The notes: generated from the letters alone by a model not told the origin. DNA of 64,000 bases from Tsuneonella flava (GCF_002870965.1 NZ_PHSO01000006.1:372001-436000), one strand, 5' to 3'. Shown: positions 52,461 through 61,839, counted from the first letter of the stretch. Numbers and translations: made by a program.

Positions 52461-53363
52461 TCAGCAATTCTCCGCCAGATTATCGACCAGAAAATCGATC
52501 AGCACTCTGACCCGCGCCGGGCGTAGTGTGGTCGGTGGTGTCACAACATAGAGACTGATCGGTTCAAGGCTCCATCCCGGCAGAATTTCGACGAGCGAGC
52601 CTTCATAGAGTTCTTGCTGCACCACGAATTCGGGCTGCACCGCCACCCCTTGCCCGGAAACAAGCCAGGGGACCGCGATATCCGCATTGTTGGAACGAAA
52701 CCGCCCGGCCATACGGATATTGTACTCGCCGTCGGTCGGGTGCTTCAGATGCCAGATATCCGGGCTGGACAGATTGGAATAGCAAACGGCATCCATCTTT
52801 TCGAGCTGGCGCGGGTGAGACGGCCAACCGACCCGCCCCATATACTCGGGCGCGCTTACGATGGGACGGCGCACGGTGCACAGGCGCCGTGCCCTCAGAG
52901 ACGAATCTTCCAGCGTGCCGATGCGAAGCGCCAGATCGAAACCGCCCGCGATGACATCCACTCGCGCATCGCTCAGTTCGAGATCGAGGGCCACGTCTGG
53001 ATAGATTTCCAGAAACCGCGACAGGATCGGGCCGAGACGCTTGATACCGAACGACATCGGCGCTGTCATCCGCACTGTCCCGCTCGGCATATCGGCCTGT
53101 GCCGACAGTTCCTCCTCTGCCGCTTCGCCCTCCGCGAGAATGCGACGCGCGCGGTCCAGCACCGCTTCGCCGCTTTCGGTCAGCGTGATCTGTCGCGATG
53201 TGCGATGGAACAGTGCCACCCCCAGCCGCTGCTCGAGCCGCGTAACGGCCTTCGATACAGTCGGCTTGGACAATCCCAGATCGTCTGCCGCGCGCGCGAA
53301 CGAACCAAGGTCGGCGGCTCGGGCGAATATCGCCCAGGCATCGAGATCGGGCAGTTTCGACAT
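52461..53363 (-). CDS. LysR-family regulator
   Basis: The 300-residue protein has an N-terminal winged helix-turn-helix (FARAADDLGLSKPTVSKAVT, about 22-41), LGVALFHRTSRQITLTESG, and a periplasmic-binding-protein-like effector domain. It belongs to the group acting on divergent neighbours. The start at 53363 gives the normal LysR N-terminus; a longer in-frame start at 53447 would consume most of the 103-bp spacer before the divergent pirin gene. It probably regulates the pirin-YceI-pirin-GNAT genes, inferred from orientation. Confidence 0.92.
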   Translation of the reverse strand: MSKLPDLDAWAIFARAADLGSFARAADDLGLSKPTVSKAVTRLEQRLGVALFHRTSRQITLTESGEAVLDRARRILAEGEAAEEELSAQADMPSGTVRMTAPMSFGIKRLGPILSRFLEIYPDVALDLELSDARVDVIAGGFDLALRIGTLEDSSLRARRLCTVRRPIVSAPEYMGRVGWPSHPRQLEKMDAVCYSNLSSPDIWHLKHPTDGEYNIRMAGRFRSNNADIAVPWLVSGQGVAVQPEFVVQQELYEGSLVEILPGWSLEPISLYVVTPPTTLRPARVRVLIDFLVDNLAENC

Positions 53364-53466
53364 GCAAAAATCTTCACCAATATGTTTCCAAGGGTGCTGT
53401 TTATTTACATCATAACGCCTCCTAGATTGGCAACAACAAAGACGCACCAGTCATGGGAGCAAGCCA

Positions 53467-54165
53467 ATGATCGAACTACGCCCTTTCGATAGCCTGGGTG
53501 GTGCCAACCACGGTTGGCTCAACGCCAGGCATCACTTCTCCTTCGCGAATTATTACGACCCGTCACGCGTCCACTGGGGCGACCTGCGCGTGTGGAACGA
53601 CGACATCATCCAGCCGGGAACGGGTTTTCCCACCCACCCCCATTCGGACATGGAAATCATCACATATGTCCGCAAAGGGGCAATCTCGCACAAGGACAGC
53701 CAGGGCAACGCCGGCCGCACAGGCGCCGGAGACGTTCAGGTGATGTCCGCCGGCACCGGGATCATGCATTCGGAGTACAATCTTGAAGACGAACCGACCG
53801 AACTGTTCCAGATCTGGATCATCCCGAAAGAGCGCGGCGGCCAGCCGTCGTGGGGGATGCGTCCGTTTCCCAAAGCGGATCGGGCCGGTCGTTTCGTGAC
53901 GCTGGCTTCGGGCTTCGCAGAAGATGCCGATGCCCTGAAGATCAGGACCGATGCCCGCGTGGTTGCCGCCACGCTGAAAGCCGGTGAAACGGTCGAATAT
54001 CGCCTTGGCAAGGATCGCAAGGGCTATCTGGTCCCGGCGACCGGCACGATCGAAATCGACGGAGTACGGATCAATGCCCGCGATGGCGCTGCGATCAGCG
54101 ATCTGGATACCATCATGGTGACAGCCATCGAAGACAGTGAAATCGTCCTCGTCGACGCGAGCTGA
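53467..54165 (+). CDS. pirin family protein
   Basis: The 232-residue bicupin has the metal-binding signature THPHSDMEIITYV (His about 57 and 59), with further ligands around SHKD and GIMHSE. Pirins are iron-dependent cupins; bacterial members such as YhhW show quercetinase activity, others act as redox-sensing regulators. The C-terminal cupin lacks metal ligands, as usual. It is the first gene divergent from the LysR regulator, with a GGGAGCAAGCC leader. Confidence 0.92.
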   Translation: MIELRPFDSLGGANHGWLNARHHFSFANYYDPSRVHWGDLRVWNDDIIQPGTGFPTHPHSDMEIITYVRKGAISHKDSQGNAGRTGAGDVQVMSAGTGIMHSEYNLEDEPTELFQIWIIPKERGGQPSWGMRPFPKADRAGRFVTLASGFAEDADALKIRTDARVVAATLKAGETVEYRLGKDRKGYLVPATGTIEIDGVRINARDGAAISDLDTIMVTAIEDSEIVLVDAS

Positions 54166-54180
54166 ATAACAATCCCCTCT

Positions 54181-54214
54181 GGGTGACGGCGCAGATCATG
54201 TTGCGCCGTCACCC
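54181..54214. promoter_or_regulatory. 13-bp perfect hairpin between the pirin and YceI genes
   Basis: GGGTGACGGCGCA (54181-54193) and TGCGCCGTCACCC (54202-54214) form a perfect 13-bp stem with an 8-nt loop. It ends 6 nt before the GGAG ribosome binding site of the YceI gene. No T-tract follows, so it is more likely an mRNA stabiliser, attenuator or processing site than a simple terminator. Confidence 0.75.
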
Positions 54215-54231
54215 AAACAATGGAGCATTCA

Positions 54232-54870
54232 ATGAAAAAGAAATTTGTGTTTATGGCCGCTCTGGCGCTCACCGGGGTTTCAGTTGGCGCAATCGGCCAG
54301 ACTGCAGATACGATCGTTCACGAGCCCGCTGCCGTGCGCGCGGGGACGTATGTACTCGACCCTTCGCATGGCAAAATCACATGGTCGGTCAGCCACATGG
54401 GATTTTCCACTTATGTCGGCCAGTTCACCGATGTTTCCGCGACCCTGAAGCTCGATCCGAAAACACCATCGGCCAGCACTCTCAAGGCTGCTGTCGAAAC
54501 CGACAGCGTCGGAACCTTCAATGAAGCGCTCGACCATCATCTGAAGACAGCCGACTTCCTCGACACCGCCGAATTTCCCACTGCCAGCTTCGCCGCGAAT
54601 CGCATTCGCATGGTGGATGCCGATTCAGCTGAGATCGACGGCAATCTCACGCTGCGCGGCGTGACGAAGCCGATCACCATTCTGGCCGATTTCAATCAGG
54701 CCGGTATCAACCCGGTCGATGGCCAGTACTCGGTTGGTTTCGACGGACACGCCCGCATCAAGCGCTCGGAGTTTGGCGTGTCGTATGGCCTGCCGATGCT
54801 GGGTGACGATGTCACGCTGCATTTCGAGGCGGAATTTAAACTTCAGCCGCAGAATACTACCCAAAAGTGA
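54232..54870 (+). CDS. YceI family periplasmic protein
   Basis: The 212-residue protein has a signal peptide (FVFMAALALTGVSVGAIGQ) and the YceI lipocalin-like barrel. It begins TYVLDPSHGKITWSVSHMGF and contains NLTLRGVTKPITILADF and FDGHARIKRSEFGVSYG. YceI proteins bind isoprenoid or other amphipathic lipids and are induced by stress or high pH. The ATG at 54232 is preferred because GGAG lies 8 nt upstream; an in-frame ATG four codons earlier overlaps that site. Confidence 0.93.
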   Translation: MKKKFVFMAALALTGVSVGAIGQTADTIVHEPAAVRAGTYVLDPSHGKITWSVSHMGFSTYVGQFTDVSATLKLDPKTPSASTLKAAVETDSVGTFNEALDHHLKTADFLDTAEFPTASFAANRIRMVDADSAEIDGNLTLRGVTKPITILADFNQAGINPVDGQYSVGFDGHARIKRSEFGVSYGLPMLGDDVTLHFEAEFKLQPQNTTQK

Positions 54871-55013
54871 GCAACGCTGATTGCTAGTCAGACCGCACTG
54901 ATCCCACAGCCAAAGGTCGTCAAAGCAATCGCAGCTCAATAGCACCGGGCAGTACAACAGCGGGTTTCGGGGTCGTGAATATCCCGAAACCTGCCGGACA
55001 AGGGAGATCGATC

Positions 55014-55889
55014 ATGATCGAACGTATTATCGACAAGCGGAAGCACGATCTGGGTGGCGGATTCGAAGTGGGGCGGGTGTTGCCGTTCCATGCCCGGCGG
55101 ACCGTGGGCCCGTACATCTTCTTCGATCATATGGGCCCGGTCGATCTCGCCCCCGGTATCCCGCGTGAACTCGACGTGCGGCCGCATCCGCATATCGGCC
55201 TCTCCACCGTCACCTATCTCTACGATGGAGCGATGACCCATCGCGACAGCCTTGGCTTCCATCAGGAAATCCGTCCCGGCGAAGTCAACTGGATGATCGC
55301 GGGCAAAGGGATCACCCATTCCGAACGCTTCGAATATGCCCGCGCAAACGGCGCGCATATGCATGGCATTCAAGCGTGGGTCGCGTTGCCCGAAGCGGCC
55401 GAGGAAACCGATCCCGCATTCTTTCACCACGAAGGCGGCGATCTGCCGACGTGGGAAGAAAACGGCATTCGCGGACGTCTGATCGCCGGCGCCGCCGAAG
55501 GGATGAAGTCTGCGGTCAAAACTCACTCACCGCAATTTTACATGCATTGGGATATGGCCGCCGGATCGCAGCGCATCCTTCCTGCCGAATACACCGAGCG
55601 CGCGGTCTACATCGCCACCGGTTCTGCGGAGATCGGCGGGCAGAAGCTCCATGCCGGGCAAATGGCCGTGCTCCAGCCGGGCGGCGACGTGGCCATCCGG
55701 GCCGAGGAAGCGGCGACGGTAATGGTGCTGGGCGGCGAACCGATTGGCGAGCGGTTCCTGTTCTGGAACTTCGTTTCATCATCGCGCGACCGGATCGAAC
55801 AGGCGAAAGAAGACTGGCGCCAGCAACGCATGAAGCTGCCCGACGGAGACGATCTCGAATTCACGCCTCTGCCGGAACCGAAGCGATAA
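55014..55889 (+). CDS. pirin family protein (second copy)
   Basis: The 291-residue pirin has RPHPHIGLSTVTYLYDGAMT with the metal His, THRDS, and GKGITHSERFE in the N-terminal cupin. The C-terminal cupin is followed by FLFWNFVSSSRDRIEQAKED, as in YhhW-unrelated long pirins. It is clearly a different subfamily from the 232-residue copy upstream. A GGGAGATC site precedes the ATG at 55014; a GTG at 54975 in the same frame is less likely. The GNAT gene follows after 4 nt. Confidence 0.93.
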   Translation: MIERIIDKRKHDLGGGFEVGRVLPFHARRTVGPYIFFDHMGPVDLAPGIPRELDVRPHPHIGLSTVTYLYDGAMTHRDSLGFHQEIRPGEVNWMIAGKGITHSERFEYARANGAHMHGIQAWVALPEAAEETDPAFFHHEGGDLPTWEENGIRGRLIAGAAEGMKSAVKTHSPQFYMHWDMAAGSQRILPAEYTERAVYIATGSAEIGGQKLHAGQMAVLQPGGDVAIRAEEAATVMVLGGEPIGERFLFWNFVSSSRDRIEQAKEDWRQQRMKLPDGDDLEFTPLPEPKR

Positions 55890-55893
55890 GGAC

Positions 55894-56232
55894 ATGCCCG
55901 ATATCCGCATCGCGACAGAGGACGACGGGCGGCATGGCCGCTATATCGCGCACGTTGACAATATCCCCGACGAAGCGGAACTGATCTTCACCCATCGCGG
56001 GCCGGATCTGATCAGCGCCGATCACACCGGGGCGCCCGACGCGCTGCGGGGAACCGGCGCTGCACGGGCGCTGGTCGATTATCTGATTGCCGATGCGCGT
56101 GCACGTGGGTTCAGGATCATTCCGCTTTGCCCCTATGTCCGGGCACAATATGCAAAGCACCCCGACTGGCAGGATGTGATGACGGTCGCCCCCGGCGAAA
56201 TGCCCCTCATTCGTGCAGCGCGCAGCGAGTAG
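55894..56232 (+). CDS. GNAT-type N-acetyltransferase (YjdJ-like)
   Basis: The 112-residue protein matches the short acetyltransferase type. The acetyl-CoA binding region is LRGTGAARALVDYLIADARA (about 50-69), followed by GFRIIPLCPYVRAQYAKHPDW. Substrate unknown. It is tightly spaced behind the second pirin and likely cotranscribed. Confidence 0.88.
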   Translation: MPDIRIATEDDGRHGRYIAHVDNIPDEAELIFTHRGPDLISADHTGAPDALRGTGAARALVDYLIADARARGFRIIPLCPYVRAQYAKHPDWQDVMTVAPGEMPLIRAARSE

Positions 56233-56345
56233 CGCGCCAGATTTGCGCTTTTCATCGGCCCGGCGCCATGTTCGATAACTGGTTTCGATAGCCAATAGCG
56301 GTTCGTCGGGCACAATCGGCTGTTCGTCGTTCGCACCTGCAATAA

Positions 56346-58514
56346 ATGCTTGCCTTCAGATTTCAGCGCGCTATTGGCGCGCATGTGACTATATATCATC
56401 CCGCGGCACGACCCGCTCTCGCCCTCCTGCTTGCTTCCAGCGCCCTCGCATTGGCCACGCCTGCTTTTGCGGGCGAGGCCAATGCGCCTCCCAACAAAGG
56501 CCCCAGTGCAGCAAAAGCGAATGCTGCCCCTGACGACGATTATCACAATGATGAAATCGTTGTGACCGCCAGCGGCCTGTCGCAGCTCGATATGCTGGCA
56601 GGCACTTCGGTGTTGAGCGGTGTGGAGCTCCAGCGCAGCCTGTCGGGCCAGTTGGGCGACGTGCTGGTCAATCAGCCCGGCGTTTCGATGAGCGGGTTTG
56701 CCCCCGGCGCATCTCGCCCGGTATTACGCGGCTTTTCGGGCGAACGCGTGAAGCTGCTGATCGACGGGATCGGCTCTATCGATGCATCGAACGTGTCGAA
56801 CGATCACGCAGTCGCCATCGATCCATTCAATGCCGAACGCATCGATATCCTGCGCGGTCCGGCCGTGCTGCTCTATGGCAGCCAGGCGATTGGCGGCGCG
56901 GTCAATGTGATCGACAAACGCATTCCCAACCGCCTGCCGGACGAACCGATCCATATCGACGCATTGCTAAGCGGCAACACCGTAGCGGATTCGCGGCAAG
57001 CGGCGGCGTCGATCGACGCTCCGCTCGGCGATGGCTTTGCTGTCCACGTCGATGGATCGTATCACAAGACCAGCGATGTCGAGATCCCCGGCTATGCAGT
57101 GGCCGCCCCCTGGCGTGCAGAACTGCTGACACAGGCGGACTCCGTCGAAGCGACTAACCCGGAATTCGCCAGCTCGTTGCGGTCGCAGGCCAATCAGTCC
57201 GGCGTGCTGCCTAACAGCGCCACGGAAACCTACAGCGTGACCGGTGGCGTTGCCTTCTTCCAGGGCGACAGCAACATCGGCGCGTCGGTCGGATATTACG
57301 ACACGTATTATGGCGTACCGACACGGCCTGGCAGCGAAGACCCGGAAGCAGGCCATATCGGCCTGCGCCAATGGCGCGGCGATTTGCGTGCAGACGTCGC
57401 GCTGGGCGACGGACTGTTCAGCCACCTGAACAGCCGGGTCGGGTTCAGCCACTATACCCACACCGAATTCGAAGGCATCGATCCGGGCACGACCTTCAAC
57501 GTCGAAGGGATCGAAGCCCGCACCGAACTGGTTCAGGCCGAACGCTCTGGCTGGTCGGGTTCGATCGGGATGCAATACACCACCCGCCACATGGACATCG
57601 AAGGTGACGAGCAACTGCTGCCGCGCAACATGCTCAACCAGTTCGCTGTGTTCGGGTTGCAGCAGATTCCGCTGGGCGATCTGCAATTGCAGCTTGCCGG
57701 GCGGTATGAGCATGCCGGGGTGTCCGCGCCCGATCTGGGTGCCCACAAGAGCTTCGACAATTTCTCCGGCGCACTTGGCCTCAGCTATATGGTGACCGAA
57801 GGTCTGGAACTGGGCGCGAACGCCAACCGCGTCGCCCGTGCCCCCAGCCCGGAAGAGCTGTTCATCGACGGCTATCACGAATCGAGCCAGACTTACGAGC
57901 GCGGCGACCCCAACCTCGTGTCCGAAACCGCAGTGGGCGGAGAACTGTTCGCCCGCGGGCGGATCGGTGCGGCCAAAGTCAGCCTGACCGGGTTCTACAA
58001 CCGGTTCAGCGATTACATCTATCAGCAGAACACCGGCGAAGTGATCGACGATGGCCCGGTGTATGAATACCGTCAGGGCGATGCCGATTATTACGGTGCC
58101 GAGGGTGAACTGGACCTGCCGTTGTACGACAGCGAAACGTTCGGCCTGAAATCGGAACTGCGCGCATCGTATGTCCGCGCGAAGCTGGACGATGGCTCCA
58201 ACGTGCCGATGATTCCGCCGCTGTCGCTGTTCGGTGCGCTTCAGGCCGATGTCGGGACAGTCAGCTTGCGCGGCGAAGTGGCCCATGCGTTCGAGCAGTC
58301 CAAAGTGGCGCTCAACGAAACGCCGACCGATGCCTACACGTTCGTCAACGCATCGGTGACCTGGCGCCCGATCAGTGGTAACAACAACGTTACCGTGCTG
58401 TTGAAGGCCGACAATATCTTCAACGAAACCGGCCGCCTCGCCACCAGCCTGACGCGGGATTACACCCCGCTGCCCGGCCGCAATATCGAAGCAAGCGTCC
58501 GCCTCAGTTTCTGA
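56346..58514 (+). CDS. TonB-dependent receptor, ZnuD-like
   Basis: The 722-residue receptor has a long N-terminus before a signal core (ALALLLASSALALATPAFAG), so initiation at a GTG near 56382 is also possible. The TonB box is NDEIVVTASGLSQ, and the plug contains FSGERVKLLIDGIGSIDASN, DHAVAIDPF and DILRGPAVLLYGSQAIGGAV. The barrel ends NIEASVRLSF. The DHAVAIDPF, LLYGSQAIGGAVNV and DYTPLPGRNI segments match the ZnuD zinc-receptor subfamily. A Zur-type operator was not identified. Confidence 0.85.
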   Translation: MLAFRFQRAIGAHVTIYHPAARPALALLLASSALALATPAFAGEANAPPNKGPSAAKANAAPDDDYHNDEIVVTASGLSQLDMLAGTSVLSGVELQRSLSGQLGDVLVNQPGVSMSGFAPGASRPVLRGFSGERVKLLIDGIGSIDASNVSNDHAVAIDPFNAERIDILRGPAVLLYGSQAIGGAVNVIDKRIPNRLPDEPIHIDALLSGNTVADSRQAAASIDAPLGDGFAVHVDGSYHKTSDVEIPGYAVAAPWRAELLTQADSVEATNPEFASSLRSQANQSGVLPNSATETYSVTGGVAFFQGDSNIGASVGYYDTYYGVPTRPGSEDPEAGHIGLRQWRGDLRADVALGDGLFSHLNSRVGFSHYTHTEFEGIDPGTTFNVEGIEARTELVQAERSGWSGSIGMQYTTRHMDIEGDEQLLPRNMLNQFAVFGLQQIPLGDLQLQLAGRYEHAGVSAPDLGAHKSFDNFSGALGLSYMVTEGLELGANANRVARAPSPEELFIDGYHESSQTYERGDPNLVSETAVGGELFARGRIGAAKVSLTGFYNRFSDYIYQQNTGEVIDDGPVYEYRQGDADYYGAEGELDLPLYDSETFGLKSELRASYVRAKLDDGSNVPMIPPLSLFGALQADVGTVSLRGEVAHAFEQSKVALNETPTDAYTFVNASVTWRPISGNNNVTVLLKADNIFNETGRLATSLTRDYTPLPGRNIEASVRLSF

Positions 58515-58549
58515 GGCGGCACGTCTGCCACTCGATTGGGGTTATGCCC

Positions 58550-59068
58550 TTATCCGGGGTGTCCGTCGCCATCGCGATCGGGCACCCCAACTGCTTCTGC
58601 GCGCCCTTCTGCACGCCCTTCCGCATGGGCCGCGCGCAATTCCGCCTCGTGCGCGCGGGCGTTGGCATCCGCCGCATCGCGCTCGCCACGGCGGCGAAGA
58701 CGCATCCGGTCGTAGCTCCAGTGCATCTGCCCGTATGCGAACACCACCAGCAATCCACCTGCGATGGCAATGTTCTTCAATGCCATCGTCTGCTGCATCG
58801 GATCGACGAGGTTGCGATGGAAGAACAGGGTCGCCAGCAGCGTAAAGCCAAACAACAGGATCGCGCTGAGCCGGGTCATCGCTCCCAGTGCGAGGCACAG
58901 GCCGACAACCACTTCGAATATCCCCGTCGGCGTGGCCAGCCACGGTTGCAGGCCGACGTTCTGCAGCATCTGCTGCGCGCCGCTGGGATCGATAATCTTG
59001 CCCAGCCCGGCAAGAACGAACAACAAAGCGAGCATCAGGCGGCCCAGAAAAGACGCGATGGCAGACAT
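58550..59068 (-). CDS. DoxX family membrane protein
   Basis: The 172-residue protein has four hydrophobic segments (including LGRLMLALLFVLAGLGKII, GIFEVVVGLCLALGAM, LSAILLFGFTLLATLFF and IAIAGGLLVVFAYG) in the DoxX pattern. A charged C-terminal tail rich in Arg/Ala/Glu repeats (AHAEGRAEGRAEA) follows. DoxX proteins are linked to thiosulfate oxidation or oxidative-stress complexes in different bacteria; the role here is unknown. It is convergent with the ZnuD-like gene, with 35 bp between the stops. An AAAGGAACC ribosome binding site precedes the ATG. Confidence 0.86.
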   Translation of the reverse strand: MSAIASFLGRLMLALLFVLAGLGKIIDPSGAQQMLQNVGLQPWLATPTGIFEVVVGLCLALGAMTRLSAILLFGFTLLATLFFHRNLVDPMQQTMALKNIAIAGGLLVVFAYGQMHWSYDRMRLRRRGERDAADANARAHEAELRAAHAEGRAEGRAEAVGVPDRDGDGHPG

Positions 59069-59192
59069 GGATTTGGTTCCTTTCCCCGTTTCTCAATCCG
59101 ATCAACGCATTGAAATGGCAAAAGGTGCCGGGCGGGTTGGCGGACACCCGATCGCATCGCGCCCCGCCCCCCGCCGTTTCCTCCGCCGTGCG

Positions 59193-60386
59193 CTATTCTC
59201 CCAGATCGAGCCGGCGGGTTACGGTGTAGTCCACTACAGAAACCACGAACCACGCGAACCACCAGCGTATCCGGGCAATCGGATTGGCCCGGCGTTTATG
59301 GATCGCCGGGGTAATCGCCTGCGATCCCTGCAACTGATGGCCGATGTGTTCGCGCATCCGCGTGGCCAGCTCGGCATCCTCGATCCGCAGCATCAGTTCC
59401 AGATTGAGATAGAGGCTTCGCATATCGCAATTGGCACTGCCGATGTACGTCACATCGTCGATGACGATCAGCTTTTCATGCAGCTTACAGGCGGTAAATT
59501 CCCAGATTTCCGTGTCGCGCTTCAGCAGATATTTATACAGCGCCCGGCTCGCACGGATAGTCGCGCCATTGTCGCTTTTGCCCGCCATCACCAGCCGCGC
59601 GCCACGCAAGCGGGCAAGCTTCCCAATGCGCCGCATCATCCAGAACGGCGGAGAGAAATACGCCATAATCAGATCAAGGCGTTCACCTGCAATCAGATCG
59701 CGCGCCAGACATCGGGCCCAGCTCGACAATACCCGCGTAGGCCCGCCGATCAGCAGGCGCACCGGGCCGGTGCCGGGCTGCCATTCACGCACCATCCGGC
59801 GGATCGTCAGCCAGTTGGCCTTGGGATTGGATACCCACCGTTCCAGCTCATCGTACCACAGGGCGAGCTGTTCGACCGCCGAACCTGACAGCACGACCCC
59901 CAGATCGCTCCACCCGGTGCCATCGGAGGGGGCAAAATAATCGTCCTCGATGTTAAACCCGCCAATCATCGCCCGCGCGCCATCCGCGAGCACAATTTTC
60001 TGATGATTGCGGATCAGATAGCGCTGGCCCCAGCGGGGAGAAAATTCGAAGAACTGCCCCCCTGCCTCCACCAGTTGAGCGAAGAAATCGTGGCTCGCCC
60101 GTGCGCCGAATCCATCGACGATCACCTGCACGTCGACCTTGCGCCGGGCCGCAGCGACCAGCGCATCGCGCACCGTCCGGCCCGCCGTGTCGGTGGCAAA
60201 GATGTAAAAGCACAGGCGCAGGCTCTCCTGCGCGCCATCGATCAGCGCCAGCAAGGCAGCCAGACGCTCCGGCCCGCCGGGATGGAACTCCAGATTCTGA
60301 CCCTGCGCCGTGACGGCAAACGATTCGTCTGCGCGATATGGCGCGCGCGGTGCGGCGAATGCGGCAGGTGTGTCGGCCCCCTCCAT
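59193..60386 (-). CDS. phospholipase D-like protein (cardiolipin synthase family)
   Basis: The 397-residue protein has two HKD motifs, NHQKIVLADG (His about 128, Lys 130, Asp 135) and LHEKLIVIDDV (His about 303, Lys 305, Asp 310), each followed by GG- or GSAN-type segments. It resembles ClsB/C-type cardiolipin synthases lacking N-terminal membrane spans. A C-terminal hydrophobic stretch (WWFAWFVVSVVDYTV) may anchor it. The start at 60386 is chosen because the longer frame runs antisense through rpoZ. No strong Shine-Dalgarno is visible at 60386. Confidence 0.87.
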   Translation of the reverse strand: MEGADTPAAFAAPRAPYRADESFAVTAQGQNLEFHPGGPERLAALLALIDGAQESLRLCFYIFATDTAGRTVRDALVAAARRKVDVQVIVDGFGARASHDFFAQLVEAGGQFFEFSPRWGQRYLIRNHQKIVLADGARAMIGGFNIEDDYFAPSDGTGWSDLGVVLSGSAVEQLALWYDELERWVSNPKANWLTIRRMVREWQPGTGPVRLLIGGPTRVLSSWARCLARDLIAGERLDLIMAYFSPPFWMMRRIGKLARLRGARLVMAGKSDNGATIRASRALYKYLLKRDTEIWEFTACKLHEKLIVIDDVTYIGSANCDMRSLYLNLELMLRIEDAELATRMREHIGHQLQGSQAITPAIHKRRANPIARIRWWFAWFVVSVVDYTVTRRLDLGE

Positions 60387-60497
60387 CGAGGGGCAGTGTA
60401 GACGCCCTTGCTGGCGGCGCAATTCCTTGACTTTCGCCGGGGCTGTATCTAAGTGCCGCCTTCCTTCCGTTAAACCCGTTTGACCCGGAGTGCCCCT

Positions 60498-60842
60498 ATG
60501 GCGCGCGTTACCGTCGAAGATTGCGTCGACAAAGTTCCCAACCGTTTCGATCTCGTCCTGCTTGCCGCCCAGCGCGCACGCGAGATTTCCGGTGGTGCCG
60601 AACTGACTCTCGACCGCGACCGTGACAAGAACCCGGTCGTCGCTCTGCGTGAAATTGCAGAAGAAAACATCAAGCCGAAGGAACTGCACGAATCGGTCGT
60701 GCTCAGCCTGCAGAAAATTCTGCCGGACGATGAAGACGAAGCGGATGAAGTCGGCTCGCTCAGCCAGTCGGCGGAAGCGCTGCGGATCACCGCTGCCGCT
60801 CCCACCCGCACAACGTCGGTCGCCTCCGATTACGACGGCTGA
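60498..60842 (+). CDS. rpoZ: RNA polymerase omega subunit
   Basis: The 114-residue subunit aids assembly of RNA polymerase by holding beta-prime. The N-terminal signature [20 protein letters not shown] and [13 protein letters not shown], followed by [11 protein letters not shown], is diagnostic. An acidic and Ala/Thr tail extends the C-terminus, as in other alphaproteobacteria. A GGAG site precedes the ATG at 60498. The usual downstream spoT/relA is absent; a terminator follows directly. Confidence 0.97.
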   Translation: MARVTVEDCVDKVPNRFDLVLLAAQRAREISGGAELTLDRDRDKNPVVALREIAEENIKPKELHESVVLSLQKILPDDEDEADEVGSLSQSAEALRITAAAPTRTTSVASDYDG

Positions 60843-60879
60843 TCGCAAAGCCCGTTTTCCGGCAATGCTTTCGAGCTAC

Positions 60880-60910
60880 AAAGGGCCGCTCCGCAAGGGG
60901 CGGCCCTTTT
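60880..60910 (+). terminator. Rho-independent terminator after rpoZ
   Basis: AAAGGGCCGCTCC (60880-60892) pairs with GGGGCGGCCCTTT (60897-60909) with one G-T wobble and a GCAA tetraloop, ending in four T. It starts 37 nt after the stop codon. Confidence 0.92.
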
Positions 60911-61040
60911 GCTATGGTTCGCCCTTTGTCGAAACACATGTCCTGTACGCATATCCCATGACACGAACTTGACCTGTTGCGGGACAGGCTTGGCTGCGTA
61001 ATCGAATTGTCACATCGGCTGCGGCAGAACTGGAGGGATC

Positions 61041-61772
61041 ATGGCAGTTATCGCAGTGTACAGCGTCAAAGGCGGTGTCGGGAAGACCACCCTGGCCACA
61101 AACCTCGCGTGGTGCTCCGCCGCGATTTCGTGCCGCAAGACACTGCTGTGGGATCTCGATGCCGCCAGCGGCGCGGGATATCTGCTAGGCATCGACCCTA
61201 AGGCAAAAAGGCGCGCCGACACCGTGATCGCCGCCGACAAAGACCCGGCCAAGCTGATCCGCCACACCGATATCGCCAACCTCGATCTGTTGCCGGCAGA
61301 CGAATCGATCCGTGCGCTGGAAGTCCAGCTGCTGTCTATCGGCAAGCGCAAGCGGATTGCTAAGCTCGCCGCGCAACTCAGCAAACGCTACGACCGCATT
61401 GTGATCGATTGCCCGCCGATTCTGGGCGAAACCAGCGCACAGGTGATGCGCGCAGCGGATCTGGTGATAGTACCGTTGCCGCCATCGCCGCTATCATCTC
61501 GCGCGTTCGAGCTGGTGGCGAAAGAGGTGGCCGCCCATGCCCGGCCTCACCCTCCTATATTGCCGGTCCTATCGATGCTCGACCTGCGCCGGACGCTGCA
61601 CAAAGATGTTCGTGCCACACATCCGGGCTGGCCAGCGATCCCCTATGCCAGCGCAGCAGAACAATGCGCCGTCCGTCGCCAGCCTGTGGGCGCCTTTGCC
61701 CCCACTGCGCCGGTCACTCGGTCCTATGCCGCATTGTGGACCGCGATAGAGCGCAAGCTGGCGAGCAAGTAA
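61041..61772 (+). CDS. ParA-like AAA ATPase
   Basis: The 243-residue P-loop ATPase has the deviant Walker A motif YSVKGGVGKTTLATNLA, the switch Asp in LLWDLDAASGAGYLL, and Walker B IVIDCPPILGE. It belongs to the ParA/MinD superfamily. It is an orphan with no ParB or parS in the window, so it is more likely a positioning ATPase than the chromosome-partition protein. A GAGGGATC site precedes the ATG. Confidence 0.9.
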   Translation: MAVIAVYSVKGGVGKTTLATNLAWCSAAISCRKTLLWDLDAASGAGYLLGIDPKAKRRADTVIAADKDPAKLIRHTDIANLDLLPADESIRALEVQLLSIGKRKRIAKLAAQLSKRYDRIVIDCPPILGETSAQVMRAADLVIVPLPPSPLSSRAFELVAKEVAAHARPHPPILPVLSMLDLRRTLHKDVRATHPGWPAIPYASAAEQCAVRRQPVGAFAPTAPVTRSYAALWTAIERKLASK

Positions 61773-61788
61773 GACCGCGGGCAAAAGC

Positions 61789-61820
61789 AAAGGGGCGCCG
61801 GATCGCTCCGACGCCCCTTT
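61789..61820. terminator. bidirectional terminator between the ParA-like and ftsH genes
   Basis: AAAGGGGCG (61789-61797) and CGCCCCTTT (61812-61820) form a perfect 9-bp stem, with inner GGA/TCC pairing across a TCGC loop. A/T flanks on both sides suit termination of both convergent transcripts. Confidence 0.88.
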
Positions 61821-61839
61821 CCGATATGGGAGCGCTGGC

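Noticed and set aside
52314-52526. 70-codon plus-strand frame covering repeat copy 1
   Set aside because: It runs into the 3' end of the LysR gene on the other strand and has no ribosome binding site. The shared LDASTVPVM reading in both repeat copies follows simply from the identical DNA.
60387-60848. N-terminal extension of the phospholipase D-like protein
   Set aside because: It would run antisense through the whole of rpoZ and lacks family similarity; the ATG at 60386 gives a sensible length.
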